A DNA stretch of 64,000 bases from BJ22 sp021298375 (GTDB lineage: Bacteria > Planctomycetota > Planctomycetia > Pirellulales > Pirellulaceae): positions 62,001 through 126,000 of the forward strand of contig JBKDOL010000032.1 in the NCBI GenBank assembly GCA_046343015.1. Reading direction: 5' to 3'. The position numbers and the translations under genes were made by a program. Below are positions 51,161 through 59,575 of this stretch, piece by piece. Every line of letters begins with the position of its first letter. The stretch's first letter is position 1. The notes beneath the pieces were generated by a model. That model did no database searches and was not told the DNA's origin. It saw only the letters and a program-made list of their open reading frames with translations.

Positions 51161-52312
51161 TCAGCCGCACGATTCGCACAGCGGTTCCTCCCGGAAAGGC
51201 GGTTCTTCCTGCCGCAATGGTTCGCGACCGGTTTCCAATGCTGTGTCGGGCCCCGGACGGCCGCCCGGTTCACGCGGTGGCTGGAGCGGGAAATGCTCCC
51301 GGACCAAGTTCAGAAATTCGGCTTCCGTTTCGACTTTGGCGACCAAAGAGCGAAACATTCTGGCTCCGGGGCGGCCCTGGGCATAGTTGCACGCGTACTT
51401 CCGCATCAATTGAGTCCCCTTTTCTTCGCCAAACCGCTCCACGACCAGCCGATAATGGCGGAGCAGGCAGTCACGCTGTTCCACAAGCGTGGGTTCGAGC
51501 GGGATCGGTTCACCGCGAAGGGCCGCCTGGACTTGGGAAAACAGCCAAGGCCGACCGAGCGATGCCCGGGCAATCATGATCCCGTCGACGTCATAGCGGT
51601 TAAACGCAGCGACCACCTTCTCGGCCGAGTCGAGGTCGCCGTTGCCGATCAGGGGGATCCGCTTGAGGTACGGTTTGATCGCCGAGATTCGCTCCCAGTC
51701 CGCACTGCCGGTGAACATATCCTGAGCAGTGCGGCCATGCACGGTCAGCGCGGCGGCACCAGCTCCTTCGACAACTTGGGCCACGTCGATGGCGTTGATA
51801 TTGTCCCGGGTGCAGCCCAGCCTGATTTTCGCAGTCACGGGCGTGGGAGCGCAGGCGGCGACCACGCGTTCAATGATTGCTCCCATCCGCTCGGGAAATC
51901 GAAGCAGGTAGGAGCCGCTGTGCGCCTTCTCTGTGACCTGTTTGACGGGACAACCAAAATTGATGTCGACGATACTGACCCGGAATTCCTCGACCAGTCG
52001 CCCTCCAACCCGAGCCATCGTCTCGGGATCGTTGTCCCAGATTTGAACGGCCAGAGGACGAGCTTCCTCCCGCACGCCCCACAACCGGTCGGGATGTTCG
52101 GCTCTCTCATCCAGCCAGACAAAGCCCTTGGCATTCACCATCTCGGTGGCGTGCAGCCCCACGCCGCCGTACTCCCGCACAATCTGGCGGTAGGCGTAGT
52201 TCGTGTACCCGGCCATCGGAGCCTGCAGAACCGGCGGGTCAATACTCAGCGGACCGATCTGCAGCGGTTTCAGGGGGCGCGTCAGGCGGATTTCTTCGCT
52301 ACTTGTCCTCAT
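51161..52312 (-). CDS. dus: tRNA-dihydrouridine synthase
   Basis: A flavoenzyme reducing uridines in tRNA D-loops. The 383-residue protein has the FMN TIM-barrel motifs in order: VLQAPMAGYTNYAYRQIV, the catalytic-cysteine loop NFGCPVKQVTEKAHSGSYLL, VTAKIRLGCT, LTVHGRTAQDMFTGSADW, IPLIGNGDLDSAEKVV and ASLGRPWLF. DusB-type relatives are about 320 residues; the extra length is a low-complexity C-terminal tail (PREPGGRPGP and a glutamate-rich end with LCESC). I use the ATG at 52312 (MRTSSEEIRL); the frame extends upstream to 52456 without conserved features. It is downstream of the LptE-like gene on the same strand, 203 bp away. Confidence 0.93.
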   Translation of the reverse strand: MRTSSEEIRLTRPLKPLQIGPLSIDPPVLQAPMAGYTNYAYRQIVREYGGVGLHATEMVNAKGFVWLDERAEHPDRLWGVREEARPLAVQIWDNDPETMARVGGRLVEEFRVSIVDINFGCPVKQVTEKAHSGSYLLRFPERMGAIIERVVAACAPTPVTAKIRLGCTRDNINAIDVAQVVEGAGAAALTVHGRTAQDMFTGSADWERISAIKPYLKRIPLIGNGDLDSAEKVVAAFNRYDVDGIMIARASLGRPWLFSQVQAALRGEPIPLEPTLVEQRDCLLRHYRLVVERFGEEKGTQLMRKYACNYAQGRPGARMFRSLVAKVETEAEFLNLVREHFPLQPPREPGGRPGPDTALETGREPLRQEEPPFREEPLCESCG

Positions 52313-52515
52313 GCAGATGTCCTCATGCCCACCATGATGCACCGCCAAGCGAAATGCGTCCAGAGGCGATTCCCAGGCCTCGCCCAGCAGGCGTTCCCAA
52401 GGGGGTGTGGCTGCAGAGCCGATTTCGGAGCAGCAGCCGGGAGTGAGAGGACCCAAGGATGGGGGCTCTGCGGCCTGAAACGGAACAGGCCTGAAACGGA
52501 ACAGGCTGAGACTGG

Positions 52516-53043
52516 CTACCAGGCGAGTTCCATCTGGCCGACGATTTGTCGGGCCAATCGTTCGACCATCTCCAGTTCCGCGGTCGCCAGGGACTGGCCG
52601 CCTTCGGGGATGAAGGCGATGTCTTGGGTAATCCGCAATATTTGCCGCTGCATCAGCGGGACCCCGGCTCGGTCGACCCAGGTGACTTCCAATTGCCAGT
52701 CGTATTGCAGGGCCCGCGGATCGTCATCCCTCGTTTCCGAGAGGACGCGCTTGGTATCCCGGAGAATTCGACCCTGAATAAAACTGTCCGCCAAACGCGG
52801 ATCGGAAATGGTCAGCGGTGTCTGCGATTCGATCTGCTTGACCACCGCTTCGGTCAACCGCTGTCCCAGAAAACGGCGATAGGAGTCCGTCTCAAACATC
52901 GCCACGTGCACGCTGCGAATGTCGTTGCGATACAGGAACTGGTTGCCCATGTGGTACCCCGCGCAGCCTCCGGCACAGCACAGCAAGCCTAAAGCGGCCA
53001 GCAGCGCGAAGAGTCGTCGGCGGGGCGAATGACAAGGCTGCAT
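52516..53043 (-). CDS. LptE-like outer-membrane lipoprotein
   Basis: LptE plugs the LptD channel that inserts lipopolysaccharide into the outer membrane. This 175-residue protein has a basic N-terminus, a short hydrophobic core (LFALLAALGLLCCAGG) and a lipobox-like cysteine (GGCAGY), then the LptE-family opening YHMGNQFLYRNDIRSVHVAM and FLGQRLTEAVVKQIESQTPL. The rest, including ALQYDWQLEVTWVDRAG, matches the beta-alpha LptE fold. It follows the BamD-like gene by 7 bp, so the two are co-transcribed. The lptD gene is not in the window. Similarity is of the weak kind usual for this family. Confidence 0.78.
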   Translation of the reverse strand: MQPCHSPRRRLFALLAALGLLCCAGGCAGYHMGNQFLYRNDIRSVHVAMFETDSYRRFLGQRLTEAVVKQIESQTPLTISDPRLADSFIQGRILRDTKRVLSETRDDDPRALQYDWQLEVTWVDRAGVPLMQRQILRITQDIAFIPEGGQSLATAELEMVERLARQIVGQMELAW

Positions 53044-53050
53044 GAATCGG

Positions 53051-54340
53051 CTACCGGAAAATGGATTCCTTGTCGCCAACGGCAATCAAGGGCTTGTTCG
53101 CTTCGGATTGAGGGAGCATGTCGAGCAGCCACTTGGCACGTTGCGTCGGTTCGGGCGGTTTGTCGCCCAAGACAGCCAGTTTTTCTGATGAATCCTCAGC
53201 CAAAGGGGTGTCGTCATAGTTCTTGGCCACGTCGCGATAGATCATCGAGGCTGCAAGGTTTTCACCCTTCTTCTCGTAGTATTCGCCCAGTGAGTAGTCC
53301 CGCTCGGCCAGCAGATTGCGGACCGTGGTAGCTTCCTTGGTCAGGTACTCCCGCTCGCCCTCGCACTCCTTGGGAAACTGCTGCACAATCCGCTTGAGCA
53401 ATTCATCAGCCTTGACCAGCGGTTCCTGATCATAGCTTTTGCCATAGTAGGAGTTCATCCGGGACTTGAGCTCGAACAGGTGGGCATGAAACGCGTGCTG
53501 ACTGCCAGGGTAGGTGATTCGCAGGTCCTCGTAAGTATCTGCCGCGTCTTGATACATCTTGGCTTCGAAGTAGGCATTTCCCAAAGCCATCGTGGCATCG
53601 TCGGCCAGCTTGCCAGAAGGATCGTCGAGGCGAATGCGATGGAAGATTCGCCGGGACTCACTGGCCAAATTGAACGCCGGACGCTGGGGGTCGCCGATCT
53701 TGACCTTGGTCAGGGTGCCCTTGCGGGATAACTGCAGCCAGTACTGAGCGATCGAAAACCGGCGGGCTTCGGCCTTGTCCAGATAGCGGGAACCCGAATA
53801 CTGCGCGACCAGCTTTTCAAAGGCCCGATTGGACTGCACGTAGCGATTGGCAAAAAAGTTTGACTCGCCCTCGTAGAACAGGGAATCCTGCTCAAGCGCC
53901 GAGTCGGGCCAGCGATCAGCTGCGAGCCGGAATTGATTGGCGGCCTCCTCGTACTTGCGATGGGCTGACTCAGGAGCCGTTTCCAGCTGGTTGCCGGCCT
54001 CCTCGTAAAGTTTCTGACCAGCGGCAAAAGCCTGTTCGGCTTCCGCTTCATTGGGCTTGGCGAAACCTTTCACCTTCATCGTGGTTGCGATTTGGCTTGG
54101 CGCCAGATCATGCAGCAGCAGGCGGTCGCCGTTCCGCTCGCCCATCGGGTCGAGCGAGTCATCGTTCAGCAGTGAATCGCCGTCCTTTTTCTGCGCCAGC
54201 CCGAACAGGCCGCCATTCCGTGCGCCGTATTTATTTGATTTGGCGCCGGGGAAAGGGCTTTGGCAACCAACTCCCAGACAGGTCGTCAGCAGCAGAAGCC
54301 AGATCAGCCTTTGACCGCAGTGCGGCAGCATGGGCGACAT
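53051..54340 (-). CDS. BamD-like TPR outer-membrane assembly lipoprotein
   Basis: A 429-residue lipoprotein (signal segment LIWLLLLTTCLGVGC, lipidation cysteine about residue 26). An acidic linker to about residue 95 is followed by about five TPR-like helical pairs (EQAFAAGQKLYEEAGNQLET, ALEQDSLFYEGESNFFANRY, VQSNRAFEKLVAQYSGSRYL, ADDATMALGNAYFEAKMYQD, LAASMIYRDVAKNYDDTPLA). This is the YfiO/BamD architecture, which helps insert beta-barrel proteins into the outer membrane. It is nearly twice the length of E. coli BamD, so the exact role is less sure. GGAGACAAGG precedes the ATG. With the LptE-like gene it forms an envelope-biogenesis pair. Confidence 0.75.
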   Translation of the reverse strand: MSPMLPHCGQRLIWLLLLTTCLGVGCQSPFPGAKSNKYGARNGGLFGLAQKKDGDSLLNDDSLDPMGERNGDRLLLHDLAPSQIATTMKVKGFAKPNEAEAEQAFAAGQKLYEEAGNQLETAPESAHRKYEEAANQFRLAADRWPDSALEQDSLFYEGESNFFANRYVQSNRAFEKLVAQYSGSRYLDKAEARRFSIAQYWLQLSRKGTLTKVKIGDPQRPAFNLASESRRIFHRIRLDDPSGKLADDATMALGNAYFEAKMYQDAADTYEDLRITYPGSQHAFHAHLFELKSRMNSYYGKSYDQEPLVKADELLKRIVQQFPKECEGEREYLTKEATTVRNLLAERDYSLGEYYEKKGENLAASMIYRDVAKNYDDTPLAEDSSEKLAVLGDKPPEPTQRAKWLLDMLPQSEANKPLIAVGDKESIFR

Positions 54341-54493
54341 CCTTGTCTCCGTTCCCTATCGTCATCGTTGTTCCGTTGCGTCTCGTCCCGGCTGGATCGA
54401 CCCAGCCGGCGGGCATCAGTCCCTTCCGTTTTCGCGGACCGAGCCTCTACCAAACGCAACCAACTCCCTGTTGGTTCATTGCCCGACAGCCAT

Positions 54494-55246
54494 TCAGGAC
54501 AAAAATTCCTGAACAGGCAGGCGATAGCCAACCAGCGAGTTTTCGAAATGATTCAAAACCTGGCGCACCTCCACCCGACCCCGCGGCGACAATTCCAAAA
54601 CCCGGTGGGCAGGTGCGTGCTCCGATTCCAATTGTCCCAGCATCCAGTCCCGAGCTTCCCGCGAGAGGCTCAAGACCCCGGTTTTCCCCGACCGGCAGCG
54701 CGTGCAGACGATTCCACCCGAGACCGAACAGAAGGAAAATCGCGTCGCTTGCTCCGGTACCTGCCGCCCGCAATCAACACAGGCAGTGAGCATCGGTTGA
54801 TGCCCGAGGATTTGCAGCAAACCAAGCTCAAACGCCGCCAAGATCGCCGACGGGTTGGTTCCGCCATCGTCCAGCAAGCGAATCGTCTCTTCTGCCAAGT
54901 CATACAACTCAGGCTGGGATTCGCCCCCTTCTGTCAGCACCAGCAGCAACTCAATCACATAGTAGGCCGCATACAACCGACCGAGGTCGGCTGCTCCAGC
55001 GCGGAATCGCCGCTCCAGTTTGGCCTCCGTAAGCAAGTCCATTGCCGGCGGAGTTTTGCGGAGGAACACTAGGCGAACCAGCGCGAGCACGTCAAGGGCA
55101 GACTCAAATGGACTCTTCTTCCGCCGGGCACCTTTCGCCAGTCCCGTAATCTTCCCAAATTCACGCGTGTAAAGCGTGACCACACAACTGGTCTCGCTGA
55201 ACTCAATCACCCGCAACACAATCGCCAATGTCTTTTCGGCTGCCAT
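54494..55246 (-). CDS. recO: DNA repair protein RecO
   Basis: RecO loads RecA onto SSB-coated DNA in the RecFOR pathway. The 250-residue protein has the N-terminal OB-fold (LAIVLRVIEFSETSCVVTLY, FGKITGLAKGARRKKSPFES), a helical middle (AAYYVIELLLVLTEGGESQP) and the zinc-binding C-terminal domain (ACVDCGRQVP, then VCTRCRSGKTGVLSL). The ATG at 55246 starts two residues before the fold; 18 codons upstream are not supported. It lies 154 bp upstream of the BamD-like gene on the same strand and probably belongs to the same transcription direction, though not necessarily the same mRNA. Confidence 0.93.
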   Translation of the reverse strand: MAAEKTLAIVLRVIEFSETSCVVTLYTREFGKITGLAKGARRKKSPFESALDVLALVRLVFLRKTPPAMDLLTEAKLERRFRAGAADLGRLYAAYYVIELLLVLTEGGESQPELYDLAEETIRLLDDGGTNPSAILAAFELGLLQILGHQPMLTACVDCGRQVPEQATRFSFCSVSGGIVCTRCRSGKTGVLSLSREARDWMLGQLESEHAPAHRVLELSPRGRVEVRQVLNHFENSLVGYRLPVQEFLS

Positions 55247-55328
55247 GGAAACCGTTGCTAGCGTCAGTGAGCCAAAAAGGGAGTTCGAAGGTGCCCGCAC
55301 AGGTCAAACTGGCCGGTGTCTCGACTGC

Positions 55329-57185
55329 TCAACGTTGGGTGCTGCCCAGAAGTTTATGAGTCAGTCCGGCAAGGATGACTCCGCAAATCGCCAGACCCGT
55401 TCCGCAGATTAACTTGGAAACCGGAAGTTGTGGAAAGAGCAGGGAACCGATCAGCGGCAGGGCAAAATAGACCAACCCCGCCCCGCAGACCGCTGCCAAG
55501 AGGGCCCAGCCCAACTCCCGGTCACTGGCCACTTCCGGGTTGGCCGCGGCAATCGGCCCCCAGCCTCCGCGCCAGGGACGCACCTTGCGATAAAACGCCT
55601 CCAGCTTTTCCCGGGGCTCCGCCGCAGTTAACCAAGTTACCAGCAGCCAACCAAGAATCGTCAGTCCGGCGATCAGCAGAATCTGCTCCTCCGACTTCAG
55701 CGGTTCGGCCCGGCCCAGCAACTGTTTGTAGACCAGCGGCCGGTTGCTGAGCAAATACAGCACCAGAGAAAAGAGCATCGCCGAGATTTCACTCCAGGCA
55801 TTGATCCGCCACCAGAACCAGCGGAGGATCAGGACCAGCCCGGTCCCCGAACCGAGGGCCATCAGCAGTTTCCAGGCCTCGTCGATCGAAACTCCGCTCA
55901 GCTTCATCCAAGCCGCGACGCCCAGAGACTCGATCACGATAACCATCGAGGCCCAGCGCGACCAACCGGTCAACTGCTGCTCACTGGCTCGGGCGCCATA
56001 CAGCGGCTGGAGCAAATCCCGCACCAGATAAGAGGCTGCCCAGTTGATTTGGGTGCTGAGCGTCGACATGAAGGCCGCGAAGAAAACGACAATCATCACC
56101 CCCGAGAGACCCGGGGTGCAAAGTTCCCGCATCGCCATGGCATAACCCTTGCCAGGGTCGAAGCCGCTGTCTTTAAGATAATTCAGCCGCAATTCCGGAT
56201 AGTTTGCCAGAGCAAAGAAGGCAACCACGATCCAGGGCCAGGGGCGGAGGCAGTAGTGGGCCAGTTGAAACCAGAGGGCTGCCAGAAAGGAGTCCCGTTC
56301 CGATCGGCAAGATGCCATCCGCTGCACGATATAACCACCGCCGCCCGGTTCAGCGCCCGGGTAGCAGGTAGCCCACCACTGGACGAGCAAAATGATCAGG
56401 AAGATATGCAGCGGCATCCAAGACGATTCGCCGAAACTCGGCAAGTAGGCGAGCGCCGCCTCGGCATCGCCGAAATTCTCTCCGACCCGCGCCGCCAAGG
56501 CTGTTCCGCCTCCCCCGCGCGTATAGGCGACGACCGCCAGCCAGATACACCCGCCCATTGCGATCACAAATTGAATCATGTCCGTCACGACGACGCCCCA
56601 CAACCCGGACAGCGATGAGTACAGCGCCGTGAAGGCAAACATGGCCAGCAGCGCTGCCCACGCCAGTGTGGTGGGCGTCCAAAAGCCGAACGTCCCCGCA
56701 TCCGCAGAAGCAGGTTGAAAAAAGACAGTCTCCTCCATGACCGTCAACATCCCGCCACAGACCCAGCCGATGATGATCGGATTGACCAGCAGTGCCCAGT
56801 ACAGCGCTTTGGTAATGCGGAGCGCTTTGGCTGGACGGCCCGCATACCGCAGGTCGATCAACTCGACATCGGTGATCACCTCCGCCCGTCGCCAATATCG
56901 GGAGAAGACAAACACCGTCAACATCCCGCCCATCGCCAGCGACCACCAGACCCAATTGCCCGCGAGGCCATGCTTGACGACGAGGCTGGTGACCGCCAAC
57001 GGAGTATCTGCGGCAAAGGTTGTCGCGACCATCGAGGTGCCTGCCAACCACCAGGGAAGAGAGCGTCCCGAGACGAAATACTCCTCGAGACTTTTTCCCG
57101 CCCGACCGCGAAACATCAATCCCACGGCCACCACAATGACCATGTAAAGAACAATCAAAAACCAATCGAGCAAGGTCAATTGCAT
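55329..57185 (-). CDS. Sodium:solute symporter (SSS family)
   Basis: A 618-residue inner-membrane cotransporter driven by sodium. It shows about 13-14 membrane helices starting with LDWFLIVLYMVIVVAVGLMF. SSS signatures include EYFVSGRSLPWWLAGTSMVA near residue 35-55, AADTPLAVTSLV, ALYSSLSGLWGVVVTDMIQF and, for the sodium site region, FFAAFMSTLSTQINWAASYL. The substrate is unknown; the adjacent DUF1080 protein would be consistent with sugars or sugar acids, which is inference. The ATG at 57185 precedes the first helix; the frame is open 16 codons further upstream. An intrinsic terminator from the upstream gene separates the two. Confidence 0.92.
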   Translation of the reverse strand: MQLTLLDWFLIVLYMVIVVAVGLMFRGRAGKSLEEYFVSGRSLPWWLAGTSMVATTFAADTPLAVTSLVVKHGLAGNWVWWSLAMGGMLTVFVFSRYWRRAEVITDVELIDLRYAGRPAKALRITKALYWALLVNPIIIGWVCGGMLTVMEETVFFQPASADAGTFGFWTPTTLAWAALLAMFAFTALYSSLSGLWGVVVTDMIQFVIAMGGCIWLAVVAYTRGGGGTALAARVGENFGDAEAALAYLPSFGESSWMPLHIFLIILLVQWWATCYPGAEPGGGGYIVQRMASCRSERDSFLAALWFQLAHYCLRPWPWIVVAFFALANYPELRLNYLKDSGFDPGKGYAMAMRELCTPGLSGVMIVVFFAAFMSTLSTQINWAASYLVRDLLQPLYGARASEQQLTGWSRWASMVIVIESLGVAAWMKLSGVSIDEAWKLLMALGSGTGLVLILRWFWWRINAWSEISAMLFSLVLYLLSNRPLVYKQLLGRAEPLKSEEQILLIAGLTILGWLLVTWLTAAEPREKLEAFYRKVRPWRGGWGPIAAANPEVASDRELGWALLAAVCGAGLVYFALPLIGSLLFPQLPVSKLICGTGLAICGVILAGLTHKLLGSTQR

Positions 57186-57265
57186 GCTTGAGTTCCCATT
57201 CGGATGATTGGGGGCGCTGAAATGCTTCGCCAACCAGATTGCAGGACAGTGGTTCTGACCGGTTC

Positions 57266-57296
57266 AAAAAAAAGGGACGGGCCAGACGCCCGTCCC
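57266..57296 (-). terminator. Rho-independent terminator after the DUF1080 gene
   Basis: On the minus strand a 9-bp stem GGGACGGGC / GCCCGTCCC with a 5-nt loop is followed by eight Ts (complement of the A-run at 57266-57273). It lies 43 bp after the DUF1080 stop and upstream of the symporter, so the symporter is probably transcribed separately. Confidence 0.93.
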
Positions 57297-57338
57297 GAAT
57301 GCGGCTGCCGTAAACAGCCCTCCGCCCGTTCTTTCCGG

Positions 57339-58721
57339 CTACTTCAGTTCCTTGATTTCGATTTTCCGGAACTCGACCGGATCGTTATGTCCGGCAAAGC
57401 CAAAGTACCCCGAGGTTCGCTCTTTGCCGGGATGAGGAGAATTGGCCATGTAATCCGTGATCTTGGACAGGTCCGTATTGAGGATCACGGTCCCGTTCAA
57501 TTCCACCTTGATGGTTGAACCCTTGACGGTGACTTCCTGAAAATTCCACTCTCCCGTGGGGCGATGGTAGCCGCGGGCAGCAGCCGCCATCCCGTAAGCC
57601 GAGCCGTGGTATTGCCGCGGATCGAGCGTGGCATAATTGGGGTGCTCACTATCCAGCACCTGCAACTCGCACATTGCCCCGTAGGCTGCATCACCCTCGC
57701 CAGGATAGCGAATCGCCAGCCCATTATTGCCGGCCGGAGGGAGCTTGAACTCAAATCGAACCGCGAAGTCACTGTACTCTTGGGCAGTGTACAGCGTCCC
57801 CCCATGTCCAGCTTGACAGCGGAGCGCGCCATTGACGACTTCGTAACCATCGACAGCTCCCTTCCAGCCCTCCAAATCCTTGCCGTTGAAGATCGACTGA
57901 AAACCATCGGCATCGGCCTGAGCCAGAATTTGATTGGCTTCGTCGGCCGCAATCTCCCGGACAAAGACGTTCTTCCAGCAAATCTGCCCGCCGTGAGTCT
58001 GAAGTTGAATCGGGCCCTTGGCGACCAGCGGCAGTTTTCGCTCGCCCCAGTAGTTTTCCATAACCGCGTGATTAACGACCAACTTGTCGTTCAGCCAAAT
58101 CGAGGTTCGCGAGCCGACTTGGCGGATCCGGAATCGATTCCACTCGCCGAAGGGCTTATCGGCCAGCACCAGCGGGTCCTTGCCGGGTGCTCCGGGACTG
58201 TTGTTCCAGAGACCGCCCGAGCCCTTGTCGGCACCGATGTTCCACTTGCCACCCGCTTCGGTGAAGTCCCAAATTTGAACCTGGGGAGTCGCCTTGAGGT
58301 AAATCCCACTGTCGGCCTGAGCCACCGTCTTGTAATCGATCCAGAGTTCAAAATCCCCGAAGTCCTCCAGCGTGGTCAAAAATGGACCTTCGCCATCATT
58401 GACGATCACCCCATCCTCTACCCGCCAGAACTTCTTCATCGCGGCATCACCGGCAGCAAGCAGTTTTTGCTTCTCCTCGGCGCTCAAGGCGGCCGTCACC
58501 CGCGGGTCCTGAGTTTCCAGTGCGGTCCAGCCGCTCAAGTCGCGGCCATTGAACAGCGCCCGATAGCCGGCCGGAGGAGATTTGAAATCACCAAATGGGT
58601 AAGTGTTTTCCTGGGCCAAACCATTAAAACTGAGCACTGGGCCCAGCCCCAGGCCAAGGAACACGGCGGCACCGACCACGGCCAGCCAGCGCCGAGAAAA
58701 AATCGGGTTGGTTTGCAACAT
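57339..58721 (-). CDS. Exported protein with two DUF1080 (3-keto-disaccharide hydrolase) domains
   Basis: A 460-residue secreted protein. After a signal peptide (RRWLAVVGAAVFLGLGLG) come two tandem concanavalin-like DUF1080 domains. The first (about 45-255) begins YRALFNGRDLSGWTALETQD and includes WIDYKTVAQADSGIYLKATP and WNNSPGAPGKDPLVLAD. The second (about 270-460) begins FQSIFNGKDLEGWKGAVDGY and includes FEFKLPPAGNNGLAIRYPGE and YHRPTGEWNFQEVTVKG. The family is known as 3-keto-disaccharide hydrolases and is very abundant in planctomycetes. The ATG at 58721 sits just before the signal peptide; an upstream ATG at 58784 is less likely. It has its own terminator and is divergent from the DinB-like gene. 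Confidence 0.92.
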   Translation of the reverse strand: MLQTNPIFSRRWLAVVGAAVFLGLGLGPVLSFNGLAQENTYPFGDFKSPPAGYRALFNGRDLSGWTALETQDPRVTAALSAEEKQKLLAAGDAAMKKFWRVEDGVIVNDGEGPFLTTLEDFGDFELWIDYKTVAQADSGIYLKATPQVQIWDFTEAGGKWNIGADKGSGGLWNNSPGAPGKDPLVLADKPFGEWNRFRIRQVGSRTSIWLNDKLVVNHAVMENYWGERKLPLVAKGPIQLQTHGGQICWKNVFVREIAADEANQILAQADADGFQSIFNGKDLEGWKGAVDGYEVVNGALRCQAGHGGTLYTAQEYSDFAVRFEFKLPPAGNNGLAIRYPGEGDAAYGAMCELQVLDSEHPNYATLDPRQYHGSAYGMAAAARGYHRPTGEWNFQEVTVKGSTIKVELNGTVILNTDLSKITDYMANSPHPGKERTSGYFGFAGHNDPVEFRKIEIKELK

Positions 58722-58855
58722 GTTTGGAAACTCTCTTGGTAAGTTCAGGATGACAAATGCGGCGGCGAAAACCATGCGCCGCACCCATATCCTAGTTGTT
58801 CCTCAAGGCACCTGACAGTAGCCCCCGGGGGCGAGCTTCGACTCGCAGGAAATCC

Positions 58856-59392
58856 ATGTCTCACGCCGCCGAACCGTTGCTGGAACCATTGCTGGACGCC
58901 TTGCGCTCCGAGTGGCAATATCTCCTGATCGCCGCCATCGAAAAGATCGAGCACTGTCTCGAACAATTAAATGCGGAACAGATTTGCGCGCGGCCCGGGC
59001 CCGGTCTCAACAGCATCGCCAATCAATTGGCTCACATTGCCGGCAATCTGCGGCAATGGTCGGTGGCCGGTTTTGATCTGGAACCCGATCGCCGCGACCG
59101 AGACCGCGAATTCGCGGACTGGGAACCGAGCGATCTCCGCCGACTCAACCAGGAACTGATCATGGCTCTGAACGAGGCTTCACAAGTGATCGCCCGCCTC
59201 ACTGCCAGCCAGCTCCTCCAAACCCGGACTATTCAGGGCTTCCAAGTCACTGGCCTGCAAGCGCTCAGCCATACCGTGACTCATCTCGTCGGGCACACTC
59301 ACCAAATTGTTCAGTTGACCCGCTGGCACCTCGGTCCCGGCTACCGCTTCGGTTGGAGTGAAGATGGCCCGCGGGACAACGTTCCGCTCTGA
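58856..59392 (+). CDS. DinB-like (DUF1572 type) protein
   Basis: A 178-residue four-helix-bundle protein of the DinB/YfiT-like superfamily, close to DUF1572. The metal-binding histidines are suggested by LNSIANQLAHIAGNLRQW (helix 2) and the HxxxH of LSHTVTHLVGHTHQIVQLTR (helix 4). Members include thiol-dependent transferases and proteins of unknown role; no function is assigned. The ATG at 58856 (MSHAAEPLLEPLL) is used; the frame begins upstream but with no conserved residues. It is transcribed alone. Confidence 0.82.
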   Translation: MSHAAEPLLEPLLDALRSEWQYLLIAAIEKIEHCLEQLNAEQICARPGPGLNSIANQLAHIAGNLRQWSVAGFDLEPDRRDRDREFADWEPSDLRRLNQELIMALNEASQVIARLTASQLLQTRTIQGFQVTGLQALSHTVTHLVGHTHQIVQLTRWHLGPGYRFGWSEDGPRDNVPL

Positions 59393-59575
59393 GCCCAATC
59401 CCGCCCCGCTCTCGAGCCCGGCTCTGGCAGTTGCCGGACAAGTGCTAGCGAGCGGCAGGTGAAAATTGGGCTAGGGAGTCCAGTGAAGATGGAGTAGATT
59501 CTCGGACGGACGGCGGTGGTCTCAGGGATTGGAGTCAGACCCTCCGTCGTTTTCTACCATCAGGGGTCACAAGCA

